This document shows, piece by piece, positions 1 to 8,569 of a DNA stretch of 64,000 bases. The position numbers were made by a program, and so were the translations under genes. The notes beneath the pieces were generated by a model, which was not told the DNA's origin, searched no databases, and was given only the letters and a program-made list of their open reading frames with translations. Positions within the stretch are counted from its first letter, which is position 1. Every line of letters begins with the position of its first letter. Origin of the DNA: Cupriavidus sp. BIS7 (GTDB lineage: Bacteria; Pseudomonadota; Gammaproteobacteria; Burkholderiales; Burkholderiaceae); the NCBI RefSeq assembly GCF_000292345.1, contig NZ_ALOU01000007.1, positions 1 to 64,000 on the forward strand. The letters are read 5' to 3'.

Positions 1-306
1 AACTACCAGGTAACGCCGGCAGTGGGCCTGACGCTCGAGTATGACTACGACAACCTCAAGCGTGACTATTCGGGCAACACCCACGCCGCGAATCCGTGGC
101 AGATCGCCTTCGTTGCGGACTACACGTTCTCGAAGCGTACTGACGTGTACCTGAGCGCAGCCTATGCCAAGAACGCCGGCCTGACGCTGGATAGCGCCAA
201 CACAAACCAGCTCGCCACTACCGGAGCAACGGGCAACAGCTACATCCTCGGCAACGGCCAGAGCAACATGCTGGGCGTGAGCGTGGGTCTTCGCCACAAG
301 TTCTAA
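1..306 (+). CDS. Porin, C-terminal part (5' end outside window)
   Basis: The last 101 codons of a trimeric outer membrane porin of the betaproteobacterial general-diffusion type (Gram-negative porin family). What is visible is alternating polar/hydrophobic beta-strand sequence (for example VGLTLEYDYDNLKR and FSKRTDVYLSAAYAKNAG), an Asn/Thr/Gly-rich surface loop, and a final strand that ends LRHKF. A terminal Phe is the standard signal for assembly by the BAM complex. The reading frame is open from base 1, so the start lies to the left of the window. A strong hairpin and a T-run follow the stop, so this appears to be the end of its transcript. Substrate specificity cannot be judged from this fragment. 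Confidence 0.85.
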   Translation, partial: NYQVTPAVGLTLEYDYDNLKRDYSGNTHAANPWQIAFVADYTFSKRTDVYLSAAYAKNAGLTLDSANTNQLATTGATGNSYILGNGQSNMLGVSVGLRHKF

Positions 307-337
307 GCGTCATCCGCCAGGTTTTACTGGCGCGAAT

Positions 338-376
338 CTGGTCAGGCGAGTCATCCCGTTCCCCTCGCCTGACCAG
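338..376 (+). terminator. Perfect 13-bp inverted repeat downstream of the porin gene
   Basis: CTGGTCAGGCGAG (338-350) is exactly complementary to CTCGCCTGACCAG (364-376), with a 13-base loop. It is followed by a weak T-rich stretch. It probably acts as a transcript-end or mRNA-stabilising hairpin for the porin. Confidence 0.6.
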
Positions 377-393
377 GTTTCATTCTCGCCTTC

Positions 394-430
394 GGCCACC
401 CGGCTCATGCCGCGTGGCCATTTTTGTTTG
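394..430 (+). terminator. Rho-independent terminator of the porin gene
   Basis: Stem GGCCAC (394-399) pairs with GTGGCC (414-419) and is followed directly by ATTTTTGTTT. This is the canonical form of an intrinsic terminator on the plus strand. It also ends just before the stop of the convergent AraC gene. Confidence 0.7.
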
Positions 431-447
431 CGGCCCGGTTATTGCCG

Positions 448-1527
448 TCAGGCTTCCTTGCCCGGCCGGCTATCCACACCGCTATCCACACCGCTATCCA
501 CGCCACCATCGACACCATCGACACCGCCGCCGGGATGCCCCGTGCGCCACTTTGAAACGCTGCAGCCAAACTGGTTGCCGAACCAGCGCGAGAATGCGCT
601 CAGCGACGAGAAACCAAGAAGCGTGGCCACTTCCGACAGCGGCCGTGCGCGGTTCTCGATATAGCGCGTTGCCAGCCCTGCGCGCGCTTCATTCACGATG
701 TCCGAGTACGTGGTGCCATCCTGCGCAAGCCGGCGATGCACCGTCCGTCGGTCCACCCCGAGATGCTGGGCCACGCGATCGATCGAACACATGCCGCTGG
801 GCAGTAGTGCGTACACCAGCTTGCGCACCTTGTCGGCCATCGTGGTGTTCGATTGCGCCAGCAGCGTGCCCAGGTATCGCTTGACCTGCTGCGCCATCAC
901 GGGGTCGTACGACGGCAGTGGCGCCTCCAGGTCCTTGCCCACGCAAACGATACCGTCGAAATCCTGGTTGAAGAGCGCATGCATGCCGAACACGCGCTGG
1001 TATGCGGCCTGGCTCTCAGGGGGCGCGTGGGCGAAGCAGATGCTGCGTGGCCGCCAGGTGGGCCCGAGGAACACGCTCAGCATCCGGAACATCACGCCTG
1101 CGGCCAGCTCAATGGCCTGCCGCAGCGATCCAGGCTGGTCACTGAGAAGTTGCAGACGGATGACCACCAGGCCGTCCATCTCCTCCACACGCATCGCAAG
1201 CGCCTCGTTCTGCAGGCTCATGTGGCGCACCATCGATTCCAGCGCGCGACGCAGCGTGGGTTCCTCGCGCACGACGAAGGCCAGCGGGCCGAGGTTTGAG
1301 AACTGGCGCAGTTCCGCCAGCCGCAGGCCGATATCCTCCACGTTTGCGGCACGTGCCGAGGCCTCCAGCAGCTGTGCCACGGACGCTGCCGGGATGCGGA
1401 TATCGGGGTCCAGCAGGACGTCGCGGCTGATCTTTGCCGCGCGAAGCATCTGGTGTGGATCGAGCCCTACCGCGCGAGCAACTTCCACATAATTGGTAAG
1501 GCTGGCACTGCGAAGAAAGTAGGACAT
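448..1527 (-). CDS. AraC family transcriptional regulator (arabinose-binding-domain subfamily)
   Basis: A 359-residue activator-type regulator. Residues about 20-200 form the Arabinose_bd-like effector domain typical of OruR/ArgR-like AraC proteins, starting SASLTNYVEVARAVGLDP. Residues about 235-330 hold the double helix-turn-helix, with VAQHLGVDRRTVHRRLAQDG in the first and EVATLLGFSSLSAFSRWF in the second. The ATG at 1527 is preceded by AGGGA. It is transcribed away from the BKACE gene and probably controls it. Three paralogues of the same subfamily lie at 7119, 36544 and 46182. Its C-terminus is odd: a tail of GVDS/GVDG repeats encoded by a 12-bp tandem repeat, absent from the paralogues. 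Confidence 0.9.
   Translation of the reverse strand: MSYFLRSASLTNYVEVARAVGLDPHQMLRAAKISRDVLLDPDIRIPAASVAQLLEASARAANVEDIGLRLAELRQFSNLGPLAFVVREEPTLRRALESMVRHMSLQNEALAMRVEEMDGLVVIRLQLLSDQPGSLRQAIELAAGVMFRMLSVFLGPTWRPRSICFAHAPPESQAAYQRVFGMHALFNQDFDGIVCVGKDLEAPLPSYDPVMAQQVKRYLGTLLAQSNTTMADKVRKLVYALLPSGMCSIDRVAQHLGVDRRTVHRRLAQDGTTYSDIVNEARAGLATRYIENRARPLSEVATLLGFSSLSAFSRWFGNQFGCSVSKWRTGHPGGGVDGVDGGVDSGVDSGVDSRPGKEA
469..526. repeat. 12-bp tandem repeat in the AraC gene 3' end
   Basis: CTATCCACACCG-like units occur in tandem with drift to CCATCGACACCA. Read on the minus strand they give the repeated GVDS/GVDG residues of the regulator's C-terminal tail. Copy number may vary between strains. Confidence 0.6.
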
Positions 1528-1542
1528 CGTGTTTTCCCTGAC

Positions 1543-1570
1543 TGTCCCGAAATGTAAATCGAGTGTCCCG
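1543..1570. promoter_or_regulatory. Direct repeat TGTCCCG-N14-TGTCCCG, candidate AraC operator
   Basis: Two exact TGTCCCG copies at 1543-1549 and 1564-1570, 21 bp apart (two helical turns), lie between the divergent AraC and BKACE genes. Direct repeats at about 21 bp are the usual geometry of AraC-family sites. The same heptamer and spacing (CGGGACA/TGGGACA on the other strand) recurs at the regulator at 46182, and in weaker form at 37560. Confidence 0.5.
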
Positions 1571-1644
1571 TGTCGTCAAATATTTCAACGCCGTTGCACG
1601 ATACTTCGGGCATCGCAACACGTAGCCAATTCAGGAGACACAGC

Positions 1645-2703
1645 ATGCAGTTTCTCGACGATTCCCTGCACCCCGAAAACATGGACAAGGTTGTCATCAC
1701 GGTGGCGCCGTACGGCCCCGAGTGGATGCCGGAAGACTTCCCGGAAGACATCCCCGTGACGATGGAAGAGCAGATCCAGAAGGCCGTCGACTGCTACAAC
1801 GCTGGCGCCACGGTGCTGCACCTGCATGTGCGTGAACTGGACGGCAAGGGCTCGAAGCGCCTGTCGAAGTTCAACGAGCTGATCGCCGGCGTGCGCGCCG
1901 CCGTGCCCGACATGATCATCCAGGTGGGCGGCTCGATCTCGTTCGCACCGGAAGACGACGGCCAGGCCGCCAAGTGGCTGTCTGACGATACGCGCCACAT
2001 GCTGGCCGATCTGCAGCCGACGCCTGACCAGGTGACCGTGGCGATCAACACCACGCAGATGAACATCATGGAGCTGCTGTACCCCGAATACACGGCGGGT
2101 ACGTCGCTGTCCCATCCGGCGCTGATCGAAGCGTACCGCGAGATGACCGTGCCGGCAGGCCCGGGCTGGCTCGAAGAGCACCTGCGCCGCCTGACCGCTT
2201 CTGGCGTGCAGCCGCACTTCCAGCTCACCGGCATCCACGCGATGGAAACGCTGGAGCGCCTGGTGCGTGCCGGCAAGTACAAGGGTCCGCTGAACCTGAC
2301 CTGGATCGGCATTGGCGGCGGCTTTGACGGCCCCAACCCGTTCAACTTCTTCAACTTCATCCACCGCGCTCCGGACGGCTGCACGCTGACCGCCGAATCG
2401 CTGCTCAAGAACGTGCTGCCGTTCAACGTGATGGCGATGTCCATGGGCCTGCACCCGCGCTGCGGCATCGAGGACACGATCATCGACCAGCACGGCAATC
2501 GCATGACTTCGGTCCAGCAGATCGAGCAATGCGTGCGCGTGGCCAAGGAACTGGGCCGCGAGATCGCCACGGGCAAGGAAGCGCGCGAGATCTACCGCAT
2601 CGGCACGTGGTACGACAGCGTCGAGGAAACGCTGGCTGCCCACGGCATGGCTCCGAACCGCAAGTCGGGCGAGAAGAACCTGCCGCTGCGCGCTGCAGCC
2701 TGA
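1645..2703 (+). CDS. BKACE family beta-keto acid cleavage enzyme (DUF849)
   Basis: A 352-residue TIM-barrel enzyme of the 3-keto-5-aminohexanoate cleavage enzyme family. Known members condense a beta-keto acid with acetyl-CoA, giving acetoacetate and a new acyl-CoA. The zinc-binding HLHVR motif is at residues 59-63, and a Gly-rich segment WIGIGGGFDGPNPFNF with a following Asn/His-rich region are family hallmarks. The start at 1645 is chosen because AGGAG lies 7 bases upstream; an in-frame ATG at 1570 lacks a ribosome site. The gene is divergent from an AraC regulator and followed after 8 bases by a DUF1289 gene. The actual beta-keto acid substrate (carnitine-derived, lysine-derived or other) cannot be assigned from sequence. 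Confidence 0.9.
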   Translation: MQFLDDSLHPENMDKVVITVAPYGPEWMPEDFPEDIPVTMEEQIQKAVDCYNAGATVLHLHVRELDGKGSKRLSKFNELIAGVRAAVPDMIIQVGGSISFAPEDDGQAAKWLSDDTRHMLADLQPTPDQVTVAINTTQMNIMELLYPEYTAGTSLSHPALIEAYREMTVPAGPGWLEEHLRRLTASGVQPHFQLTGIHAMETLERLVRAGKYKGPLNLTWIGIGGGFDGPNPFNFFNFIHRAPDGCTLTAESLLKNVLPFNVMAMSMGLHPRCGIEDTIIDQHGNRMTSVQQIEQCVRVAKELGREIATGKEAREIYRIGTWYDSVEETLAAHGMAPNRKSGEKNLPLRAAA

Positions 2704-2711
2704 GTCGTACC

Positions 2712-2912
2712 ATGTCCGTAGCCAATCCCTGCATCAACATCTGTCGCATGGACTCTGCGGGCAAGTACTGCCAGGGTTGCCGCAGAACCTCGGTCGAAAT
2801 CGGTCTGTGGGACCGCATGACCGAGGCTCAGCGAATCGACATACTTGCCGACCTGCCGCTGCGCGCCCTGAACCGGGCTGCGTCGCGCCAGCCTGCACCA
2901 GAGCTCTCCTGA
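2712..2912 (+). CDS. DUF1289 domain protein (small four-cysteine protein)
   Basis: A 66-residue protein with the DUF1289 pattern: C7, C11, C20 and C23 in the order CINIC and CQGC, followed by the helical segment WDRMTEAQRIDILADLP. The cysteines probably bind zinc or an iron-sulfur centre; no reaction is known. It starts 8 bases after the BKACE stop, so it is probably co-transcribed. DUF1289 genes often accompany metabolic operons as small accessory proteins. Confidence 0.75.
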   Translation: MSVANPCINICRMDSAGKYCQGCRRTSVEIGLWDRMTEAQRIDILADLPLRALNRAASRQPAPELS

Positions 2913-2917
2913 CCTTC

Positions 2918-2940
2918 GCGCCGCACACTCCGTGCGGCGC
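2918..2940 (+). terminator. Hairpin after the BKACE-DUF1289 operon
   Basis: Perfect 9-bp stem GCGCCGCAC / GTGCGGCGC with a five-base loop, six bases after the DUF1289 stop. The T-tract is poor (ACATCGTTT), so it may be an inefficient or Rho-assisted terminator. Confidence 0.5.
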
Positions 2941-3373
2941 ACATCGTTTCCAGCCGGACCTGCTATACGTTCGACTCCGTTCGTTCGACACTTTCCAGTC
3001 AGCCCAAAGCACGCAGGTCCGGTCTTTTTCCCCTCCCCCGCTTCACCCCCCCGCTTCACCTCCTCCGCTTCACCCCTCGCTCCACTCCCCCGTTTTTCCC
3101 CGCTACAAACTCGGTTCCATTCCGCCCCGGCTCGCATATGCCTGAGGCCGGCTGATCGACGTCTCAGATTCAGAAACAGGAAGGCCAGGACAAATGCCCT
3201 GGCCCTGGTATCGCAGCGGCGCCCATCACACTGAAGCAATCATTCCGCGCGCGTTCCATGCATCCGAGGCATCCGATCCATCCAAGCCGGCCGGCGCCAT
3301 GTCCGGAAAGTATCGGGCGACGCAGAGACACCCGCACGGGCAAGCCAGGATCTGCAACAGCTTATCGAAGGCG
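2941..3373. other. Intergenic region, no convincing gene
   Basis: About 430 bp between convergent operons. It contains a strongly pyrimidine-biased stretch at about 3028-3102 built from CCCGCTTCACC-like repeats, which could serve as a Rho loading site on the plus strand. No reading frame here has family resemblance or a ribosome site. Confidence 0.5.
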
Positions 3374-3398
3374 AAAAAAAACGCCCCATAAGGGGCGT
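3374..3398 (-). terminator. Rho-independent terminator of the ligase operon
   Basis: ACGCCCC-ATAA-GGGGCGT stem-loop flanked on the left by eight A residues. Read on the minus strand it is a GC-rich hairpin followed by a run of T, 20 bases past the acyl-CoA ligase stop. Confidence 0.8.
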
Positions 3399-3417
3399 TC
3401 CCGAATCTCTCCTACCC

Positions 3418-5067
3418 TCAGTCTGCCTTCTTTCCCCGTAGCAGCTTCTTGTCAATCTTGCCGACGCTGGTCTTCGGAATCTCTGCCACGAAGGCAATCC
3501 GGTCAGCTTCCGGTACCGCGAACTTGCTCAGGCGCTGCGCGTCCACGTGCGTCATCAACTGCGAACGGATCTGTTCCGCATCCACGTCCGAGCCTGCCTG
3601 ACGCACGACGAATGCCATCGGGCGCTCGCCCCAGCGGGCATCGGGCACGCCGATCACAGCGCATTCCTGAACGCCCGGCACGCGCGTGACAAGGTGCTCG
3701 ATCTCGATCGACGACACCCATTCGCCGCCGGTCTTGATCACGTCCTTCAGGCGGTCCACGATCTGCACGAAACCGTTCTTCCCGACGACCGCCACGTCCT
3801 GCGTGTGCAGGTAGCCGTCGGCCCACAGTTCTTCGGATGCGCTCGGCTTTCGGAAATAGCCGCGTGTCAGGTACGGCGCGCGCAGCACAACCTCGCCCTG
3901 GCTCTGGCCATCGCGCGGCAGTTCGCGCATGTCCGTGCCAACGACGCGGAAGTCCACCATCACCGTCGGCCGGCCAGTGGAACAGCGCATGCGTACTTCC
4001 TGCTCGCGGCTCTCCGGCTTGAATCCCGGCGGCAGTTGCGCCAGCGCCACGATCGGCCCGGTTTCCGACATGCCGTAACCGGCGAAGATGTCGATGCCGC
4101 GCGCCATCGCCGCTTCACACAGCGACGGCGGCAGCGCAGAGCCACCGATGATGATCTTCCAGCCCGACAGGTCCTGCCCGCCCTTCTCCGCCGCTTGCAG
4201 CAGCATCTGAAGGATCGTCGGCACGCAGTGCGAGAACGACACCTTCTCTGCTTCGCGGAGTTTCAGCAGCGTTTCCGGCACGTAGCGTCCGGGCAGCACC
4301 GTGCGCAGGCCCAGCATGATCGCCACGTACGGGATGCCCCATGCCATCACGTGGAACATCGGCGTGATCGGCATGTACACATCCTCGCGATGCATGCGCT
4401 GCCCTTCGCGCGGCGAGCACAGGCTCACCGAGGCGGTCAGTGTGTGCATCACGATGTCGCGATGGCTGTAGCACACGCCCTTCGGGTCACCGGTGGTGCC
4501 GGTGGTGTAGAACGTGGCGGCTTTCGTGCGTTCGTCGAACTCCGGGAAATCGAAGTCGGCCGATGCAGCGCCGAGCAGCGCCTCGTACTCGCCCACAAAC
4601 GGGATGGTGCTGTCCGGCGTGGCCTGGCCGTCGGCCATAAACACGAAGCGCGGGTTGCACGTGAGTTGCCCGCGGATCTGCTCGATCACCGGAACGAAGT
4701 CCGGATGCACGAGCACCACGTCGGCGCCTGCATCGTTCAGCGTGTAGAGGATCTGCTGCGGAGACAGCCGTACGTTCACCGTGAAGAGCGTGGCGCCCAT
4801 CATCGGCACGCCGAAATAGCACTCCAGATAGCGGTGGCTATCCCAGTCCATCACGGCAACCGTAGAGCCGTGCCGCACGTCGAGGGCGGTCAGCGCGGAG
4901 GCCAGTTTCCCAACGCGCTCGTTGAATTCGCGATACGTGAAGCGCAGCTCGCCACGGTAGCTGATCTCCTGATCGCCATACAGGCTCATGGAATTGATCA
5001 GCAACTGCTTGACCAGCAGCGGGTACGCGTACGCCGAGCGTGCGGAAACTACGAGGTTCTGCTCCAT
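3418..5067 (-). CDS. Acyl-CoA ligase (AMP-binding enzyme), cluster B
   Basis: A 549-residue adenylate-forming ligase that would activate a carboxylic acid to its CoA thioester through an acyl-AMP. Visible core motifs are the P-loop YTTGTTGDPKGV, the A5 motif YGMSETGP, and the hinge/A8 region DRLKDVIKTGGEWVSS; a C-terminal KTSVGKIDKK segment carries the adenylation lysine. These place it with medium/long-chain and DmdB-like ligases. The start at 5067 has GGAGAG upstream; an open frame extends further left but only as a shadow of the dioxygenase gene. It is the last gene of the operon oxidoreductase-dioxygenase-ligase and resembles the ligase at 49491. The substrate is unknown. Confidence 0.9.
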   Translation of the reverse strand: MEQNLVVSARSAYAYPLLVKQLLINSMSLYGDQEISYRGELRFTYREFNERVGKLASALTALDVRHGSTVAVMDWDSHRYLECYFGVPMMGATLFTVNVRLSPQQILYTLNDAGADVVLVHPDFVPVIEQIRGQLTCNPRFVFMADGQATPDSTIPFVGEYEALLGAASADFDFPEFDERTKAATFYTTGTTGDPKGVCYSHRDIVMHTLTASVSLCSPREGQRMHREDVYMPITPMFHVMAWGIPYVAIMLGLRTVLPGRYVPETLLKLREAEKVSFSHCVPTILQMLLQAAEKGGQDLSGWKIIIGGSALPPSLCEAAMARGIDIFAGYGMSETGPIVALAQLPPGFKPESREQEVRMRCSTGRPTVMVDFRVVGTDMRELPRDGQSQGEVVLRAPYLTRGYFRKPSASEELWADGYLHTQDVAVVGKNGFVQIVDRLKDVIKTGGEWVSSIEIEHLVTRVPGVQECAVIGVPDARWGERPMAFVVRQAGSDVDAEQIRSQLMTHVDAQRLSKFAVPEADRIAFVAEIPKTSVGKIDKKLLRGKKAD

Positions 5068-5084
5068 ATTCTCTCCGGTGCAGG

Positions 5085-5933
5085 TCAGAACGGCACGCTG
5101 CCGATGATGCCGGCGCGCTCCATCTTGCGATAGCAAGGCGCATAGTCCATCACGGCATAGTGCTGCGTTGCCGTGTTGTCCCAGATCGCCACGCTGTTGG
5201 GCTGCCAGCGCCAGCGCACCTGGTACTCGGGGATATAGGCCTGCGAGATCAGGTAGCGCAGCAGGTCCGCCGCGCCCGGGTTGCCGTCCTGCCCGAAGCG
5301 GACGCGGGCGGGCGTGTGATAGTTCGTGAAGTGCGTCGTGAAACCGTTCACGTACAGGATCTTTTCGCCGGTTTCCGGATGGGTGCGTACCACCGGATGC
5401 TCGGCATCGGGGAAACGTTCCTTCAGCGCGAGCCGCTTTTCGATCGGCATCACGGCACCGAAGCTGGCTTCGATGCTGTGCCGGGCACGCAGGTCGGCAA
5501 TCTGCGACTTGATGTGCTCGGGCAGGTTCTCGTAGGCCAGCGCCATGTTGGCCCACATCGTGTCGCCGCCCACGGGCGGGCATTCCACGCAACGCAGCAC
5601 CGCGCCAAACTGCGGGGCCTCGCGCCAGGTGGTGTCCGAGTGCCACGCGTTTTCGTAGCGGTCGTTCGGCTGGTCCGGAGACTTGTAGATGCGGACCAGG
5701 CCCGGGTGATCCGGATCGCTGCCAGCCACGGGATGGTCTTCAAGCTCGCCAAAGCGGCGCGCGAACGCAACGTGCTCGGCACGGCTGATTTCCTGGTTGC
5801 GCAGGAACACCACGCGGTGCTTCAGCAGCATCGCGCGGATTTCGGCAAACAGATCGTCGCTCTTGATCGCGTCTGCCAGGTTCACGCCAACGAGTTCGGC
5901 GCCGATGGAGCCGGTCAGGGGATTGACTTGCAT
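5085..5933 (-). CDS. TauD/TfdA family Fe(II)/2-oxoglutarate dioxygenase, cluster B
   Basis: A 282-residue non-haem iron oxygenase. The iron-binding facial triad is visible as H98 and D100 in AWHSDTTW and H258 in TQHYAVMDY, with arginines near 269-273 for 2-oxoglutarate binding. Family members hydroxylate a carbon next to a heteroatom, releasing sulfite, an aldehyde or a phenol. The start at 5933 has a GAGGAG ribosome site that overlaps the stop of the oxidoreductase gene upstream, so translation may be coupled. Its position before an acyl-CoA ligase suggests a carboxylate degradation route. A close paralogue lies at 47589, also next to a ligase. Confidence 0.9.
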   Translation of the reverse strand: MQVNPLTGSIGAELVGVNLADAIKSDDLFAEIRAMLLKHRVVFLRNQEISRAEHVAFARRFGELEDHPVAGSDPDHPGLVRIYKSPDQPNDRYENAWHSDTTWREAPQFGAVLRCVECPPVGGDTMWANMALAYENLPEHIKSQIADLRARHSIEASFGAVMPIEKRLALKERFPDAEHPVVRTHPETGEKILYVNGFTTHFTNYHTPARVRFGQDGNPGAADLLRYLISQAYIPEYQVRWRWQPNSVAIWDNTATQHYAVMDYAPCYRKMERAGIIGSVPF

Positions 5934-5943
5934 GGTGTGCTCC

Positions 5944-6924
5944 TCAGACGACGAAGATCGACGAACCGGTGGTCTTGCGTGCTTCGAGATCGCGGTGGGC
6001 CTGCACGGCGTCCTCCAGCGCATAGCGCTGGTTGATCTCGATGCGGATACGGCCCGCGCCCACGTGGTCGAACAGCTCGCCGGCCAGTTCGGCCTTCTCG
6101 GCCGGGTCGGCGATGTAGTCGGCCAGCGCCGGACGGGTGATGTAGAGCGAGCCCTTCATCGCAAGCAGCACGGGATCAAACGGCGGGATCGGGCCAGACG
6201 CCGTACCCACGCAGACCAGCAGGCCGCGGCGCTTGAGCGAATCGAGCGACGACATGAAGGTGGTCTTGCCAACGCTGTCGAACACCACCGTTGCACCCAC
6301 GCCGTTGGTCAGTTCGCGCACGCGCTTGGCCACGTCCTCGTGGCTGTAGTTGATGGTGTGGTCGCAGCCATGTGCACGCGCCACCTCGGCCTTGGCTTCC
6401 GAAGACACGGTGCCAATCACGTTCAGGCCAAGCAGTTTGGCCCATTGTGAAACGATCAGGCCAACGCCGCCAGCGGCGGCATGCAGCAGGATGGTGTCGC
6501 CGCTCTTGAACTGGTGGATACGGCGCATCAGGTACGCCGAGGTCAGGCCACGCATCGTCATCGCGGCGGCGGTTTCAAAGCCGATGCTTTCCGGCAGGCG
6601 GATCAGCGGTGCGGCAGGCACCAGACGCTCGGTGCTGTAGGCGCCCAGCGTGTTCAGGAAGCCCGTGTACGTCACGCGGTCGCCAACGGCCACGTTGGTC
6701 ACGTCCGGGCCGATGGCCTGCACGACACCCGATGCTTCCACGCCCATGCCGGCGGGCAGCGGCATCGGATACGTGCCATTGCGGAAGTAAGTATCGGCGT
6801 AGTTCAGGCCCACCGCCACGTGGCGGATACGAACCTGGCCGGGGCCTGGATCGCCGACTTCCATATCTTCATAACGAAGAACTTCGGGTCCGCCGGTCTC
6901 ATACATACGCACGACTTTAGCCAT
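5944..6924 (-). CDS. NADPH:quinone reductase-like zinc-independent MDR oxidoreductase
   Basis: A 326-residue medium-chain dehydrogenase/reductase of the quinone oxidoreductase (QOR) type. It has the N-terminal GroES-like domain (residues about 1-125) and a Rossmann domain with HAAAGGVGLIVSQWAKLLG at about 145-165. The structural zinc cysteines of alcohol dehydrogenases are absent, as expected for QOR. It would reduce quinones or enones with NADPH in the cytoplasm. It is the first gene of the minus-strand operon that continues with the dioxygenase and the ligase, and it is divergent from the AraC regulator at 7119. Confidence 0.85.
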   Translation of the reverse strand: MAKVVRMYETGGPEVLRYEDMEVGDPGPGQVRIRHVAVGLNYADTYFRNGTYPMPLPAGMGVEASGVVQAIGPDVTNVAVGDRVTYTGFLNTLGAYSTERLVPAAPLIRLPESIGFETAAAMTMRGLTSAYLMRRIHQFKSGDTILLHAAAGGVGLIVSQWAKLLGLNVIGTVSSEAKAEVARAHGCDHTINYSHEDVAKRVRELTNGVGATVVFDSVGKTTFMSSLDSLKRRGLLVCVGTASGPIPPFDPVLLAMKGSLYITRPALADYIADPAEKAELAGELFDHVGAGRIRIEINQRYALEDAVQAHRDLEARKTTGSSIFVV

Positions 6925-7118
6925 CGCATCGTCTCCTGTTTTATTGGTTGCCGCACGACATGTGCCGCTGCGACAGTAAATCTAAGTGTGGAGCACTGTT
7001 GCCGCTTTGCAATGACTACATCCTGCTTTGCATTTCATGCCAACAGGCCCTATCATCCCGGCGAACACGACGCGGCATGGCTAAGAGTGCCGCGCGAAGA
7101 ACAAGATGGGAGACAAGC

Positions 7119-8120
7119 TTGAGAACGCTGGTGCGTGCGGCAGCACTGACCAATTTCTTCGAGGTGGCAGCCGCTGTCGGCCTGAATCCGCAGCCATTGC
7201 TGCGCCAGGCGGGACTGAATCGGGCACTGCTGACCGATCCTGAACAACGCATTCCGGTGGAGGCCTGCGCGGCGCTGCTGGAGGCCGCCGCCCAGGCGGG
7301 CAACTGCCCCACCTTCGGGCTGCGCATGGCCGAATCCCGTCAGTTATCTGACTTTGGCGTGATGAGCCTGCTCATCAGCCAGCAACCGACGCTGCGCGAT
7401 GCGGTGGACACGATCATCCGTTACCGGCACCTCGTCAACGAATCGGTGGCGATCCTGCTGGAATCCGTGGGCAAGGTGGTCATGATCCGCCAGGAAGTGG
7501 TGCTCGAAGCGCCCTCCCGGCAGGGCACCGAGCTGGCCATAGGCGTGATGTTCCGCCTGTGCCGCGCGCTGCTCGGCACCCACTGGCATCCGCTTACCGT
7601 CAACTTCACCCATGCGGCGCCGCCGGACCTGCAGGTGCACCGCCGGCTGTTCGGCTGTCCGATCGAATTTGGCAGCGAGTTCAACGGCATCGTCTGTCTG
7701 GCCGCCGATCTTGACGCGCCGAACCCGACTGGCGACCCCGCGATGGCGCGTCACGCGCAACGCCTGGTGGATACGCTGCCGCGCGTGAACGAGGCATCCA
7801 TCGGGCGCGATGTGCGCAATGCGGTCTACCTGATGCTGCCGATGGGCCGCGCCACGTGCGAGGCGGTGGCCCAGGGGCTTGGACTAAGCCAGCGCACGAT
7901 GCAGCGGCAGCTGGACGAGGCGCAGGAGTCGTTCACGGACATCCTCAACGAAGTCCGCCGCGAACTGGCTCAGCGCTATGTCGGCAATCAGGACTACTCG
8001 TTGCTGCGTGTGGCCGAACTGCTTGGCTATGGCTCTGCCAGTTCGTTCACACGCTGGTTTTCGGCGCAGTTTGGCGAGGCTCCCGTGGTCTGGCGACGCC
8101 GCCATGCCGCCAGCCGCTGA
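7119..8120 (+). CDS. AraC family transcriptional regulator, cluster B
   Basis: A 333-residue paralogue of the regulator at 448, with the same Arabinose_bd-like domain (LVRAAALTNFFEVAAAVGLNPQ at the start) and a C-terminal AraC helix-turn-helix (VAQGLGLSQRTMQRQL and VAELLGYGSASSFTRWF). The TTG at 7119 is preferred because GGGAGA lies 5 bases upstream and because it aligns with the starts of the three paralogues; an ATG at 7077 would add 14 residues without a clear ribosome site. It is divergent from the oxidoreductase-dioxygenase-ligase operon and is its likely activator. Confidence 0.88.
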   Translation: MRTLVRAAALTNFFEVAAAVGLNPQPLLRQAGLNRALLTDPEQRIPVEACAALLEAAAQAGNCPTFGLRMAESRQLSDFGVMSLLISQQPTLRDAVDTIIRYRHLVNESVAILLESVGKVVMIRQEVVLEAPSRQGTELAIGVMFRLCRALLGTHWHPLTVNFTHAAPPDLQVHRRLFGCPIEFGSEFNGIVCLAADLDAPNPTGDPAMARHAQRLVDTLPRVNEASIGRDVRNAVYLMLPMGRATCEAVAQGLGLSQRTMQRQLDEAQESFTDILNEVRRELAQRYVGNQDYSLLRVAELLGYGSASSFTRWFSAQFGEAPVVWRRRHAASR

Positions 8121-8179
8121 CTTGCCTTTCCGTGCCGCTGGCCGTAGGCTGGGCGGGCTTTTGCAACACCGGAGAAATC

Positions 8180-8536
8180 ATGAAAGACCATAAAGCAGCG
8201 CTACTGACCGTTGTCCTGGCCCTTGGCCTGCCTGCCATATCGCTTGCCCAGTCAACCAAGCCCGCCCAGGGCAATGCGGCCGCCGCCATTTCGGACGCCG
8301 TGCAGGACGGTGCCAGCCCCTACCGCCCGCCCGAGGCTGCCGACCCCACGGCGGCGGAAGCGAAGCGCGCAAAATGCGAATCGCTGAAGAGCCAGTACAA
8401 CGCGACGTCCAAGACACGCACGTACACCTCTCCCGGCACTGCAACGCAGAATGCGCAAGGCCGTTCCGTGCCCAAGATCGAACGCGACAAGACCCGCCAG
8501 TCGCTGGAAGATACGTATATCGCCAACTGCACCTGA
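8180..8536 (+). CDS. Small exported protein of unknown function
   Basis: A 118-residue protein not recognised as a named family. Residues 1-24 form a clear signal peptide (MKDHKAALLTVVLALGLPA, cleavage after SLA). The mature part is Ala/Pro-rich, then has an EAKRAKCESLKSQYNATSK segment and one C-terminal Cys (YIANCT), which may pair in a disulfide. A GGAGAA ribosome site precedes the ATG. Similar short periplasmic proteins with a KCxxL helix are common in Cupriavidus and Ralstonia. Confidence 0.7.
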   Translation: MKDHKAALLTVVLALGLPAISLAQSTKPAQGNAAAAISDAVQDGASPYRPPEAADPTAAEAKRAKCESLKSQYNATSKTRTYTSPGTATQNAQGRSVPKIERDKTRQSLEDTYIANCT

Positions 8537-8569
8537 AGTCGTACCTGGGGCCGCCTTCACTGACAGGGG

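Noticed and set aside
469-526. CRISPR-like short repeats
   Set aside because: Units are 12 bp, directly tandem and in a coding frame, without spacers.
1585-2643. 352-residue minus-strand frame opposite BKACE
   Set aside because: Antisense of a conserved enzyme with Val/His/Arg bias; no support.
2941-3373. Possible small genes in the CT-rich gap
   Set aside because: Frames consist of Pro/Ser/Arg-rich sequence from the pyrimidine tract, without ribosome sites or recognisable similarity.
3547-5133. 528-residue plus-strand frame opposite the acyl-CoA ligase
   Set aside because: His/Arg/Gln-rich antisense frame with no ribosome site.
5068-5646. Upstream extension of the acyl-CoA ligase frame
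   Set aside because: It runs through the dioxygenase gene in another frame; the ATG at 5067 has a good ribosome site and matches the family length.
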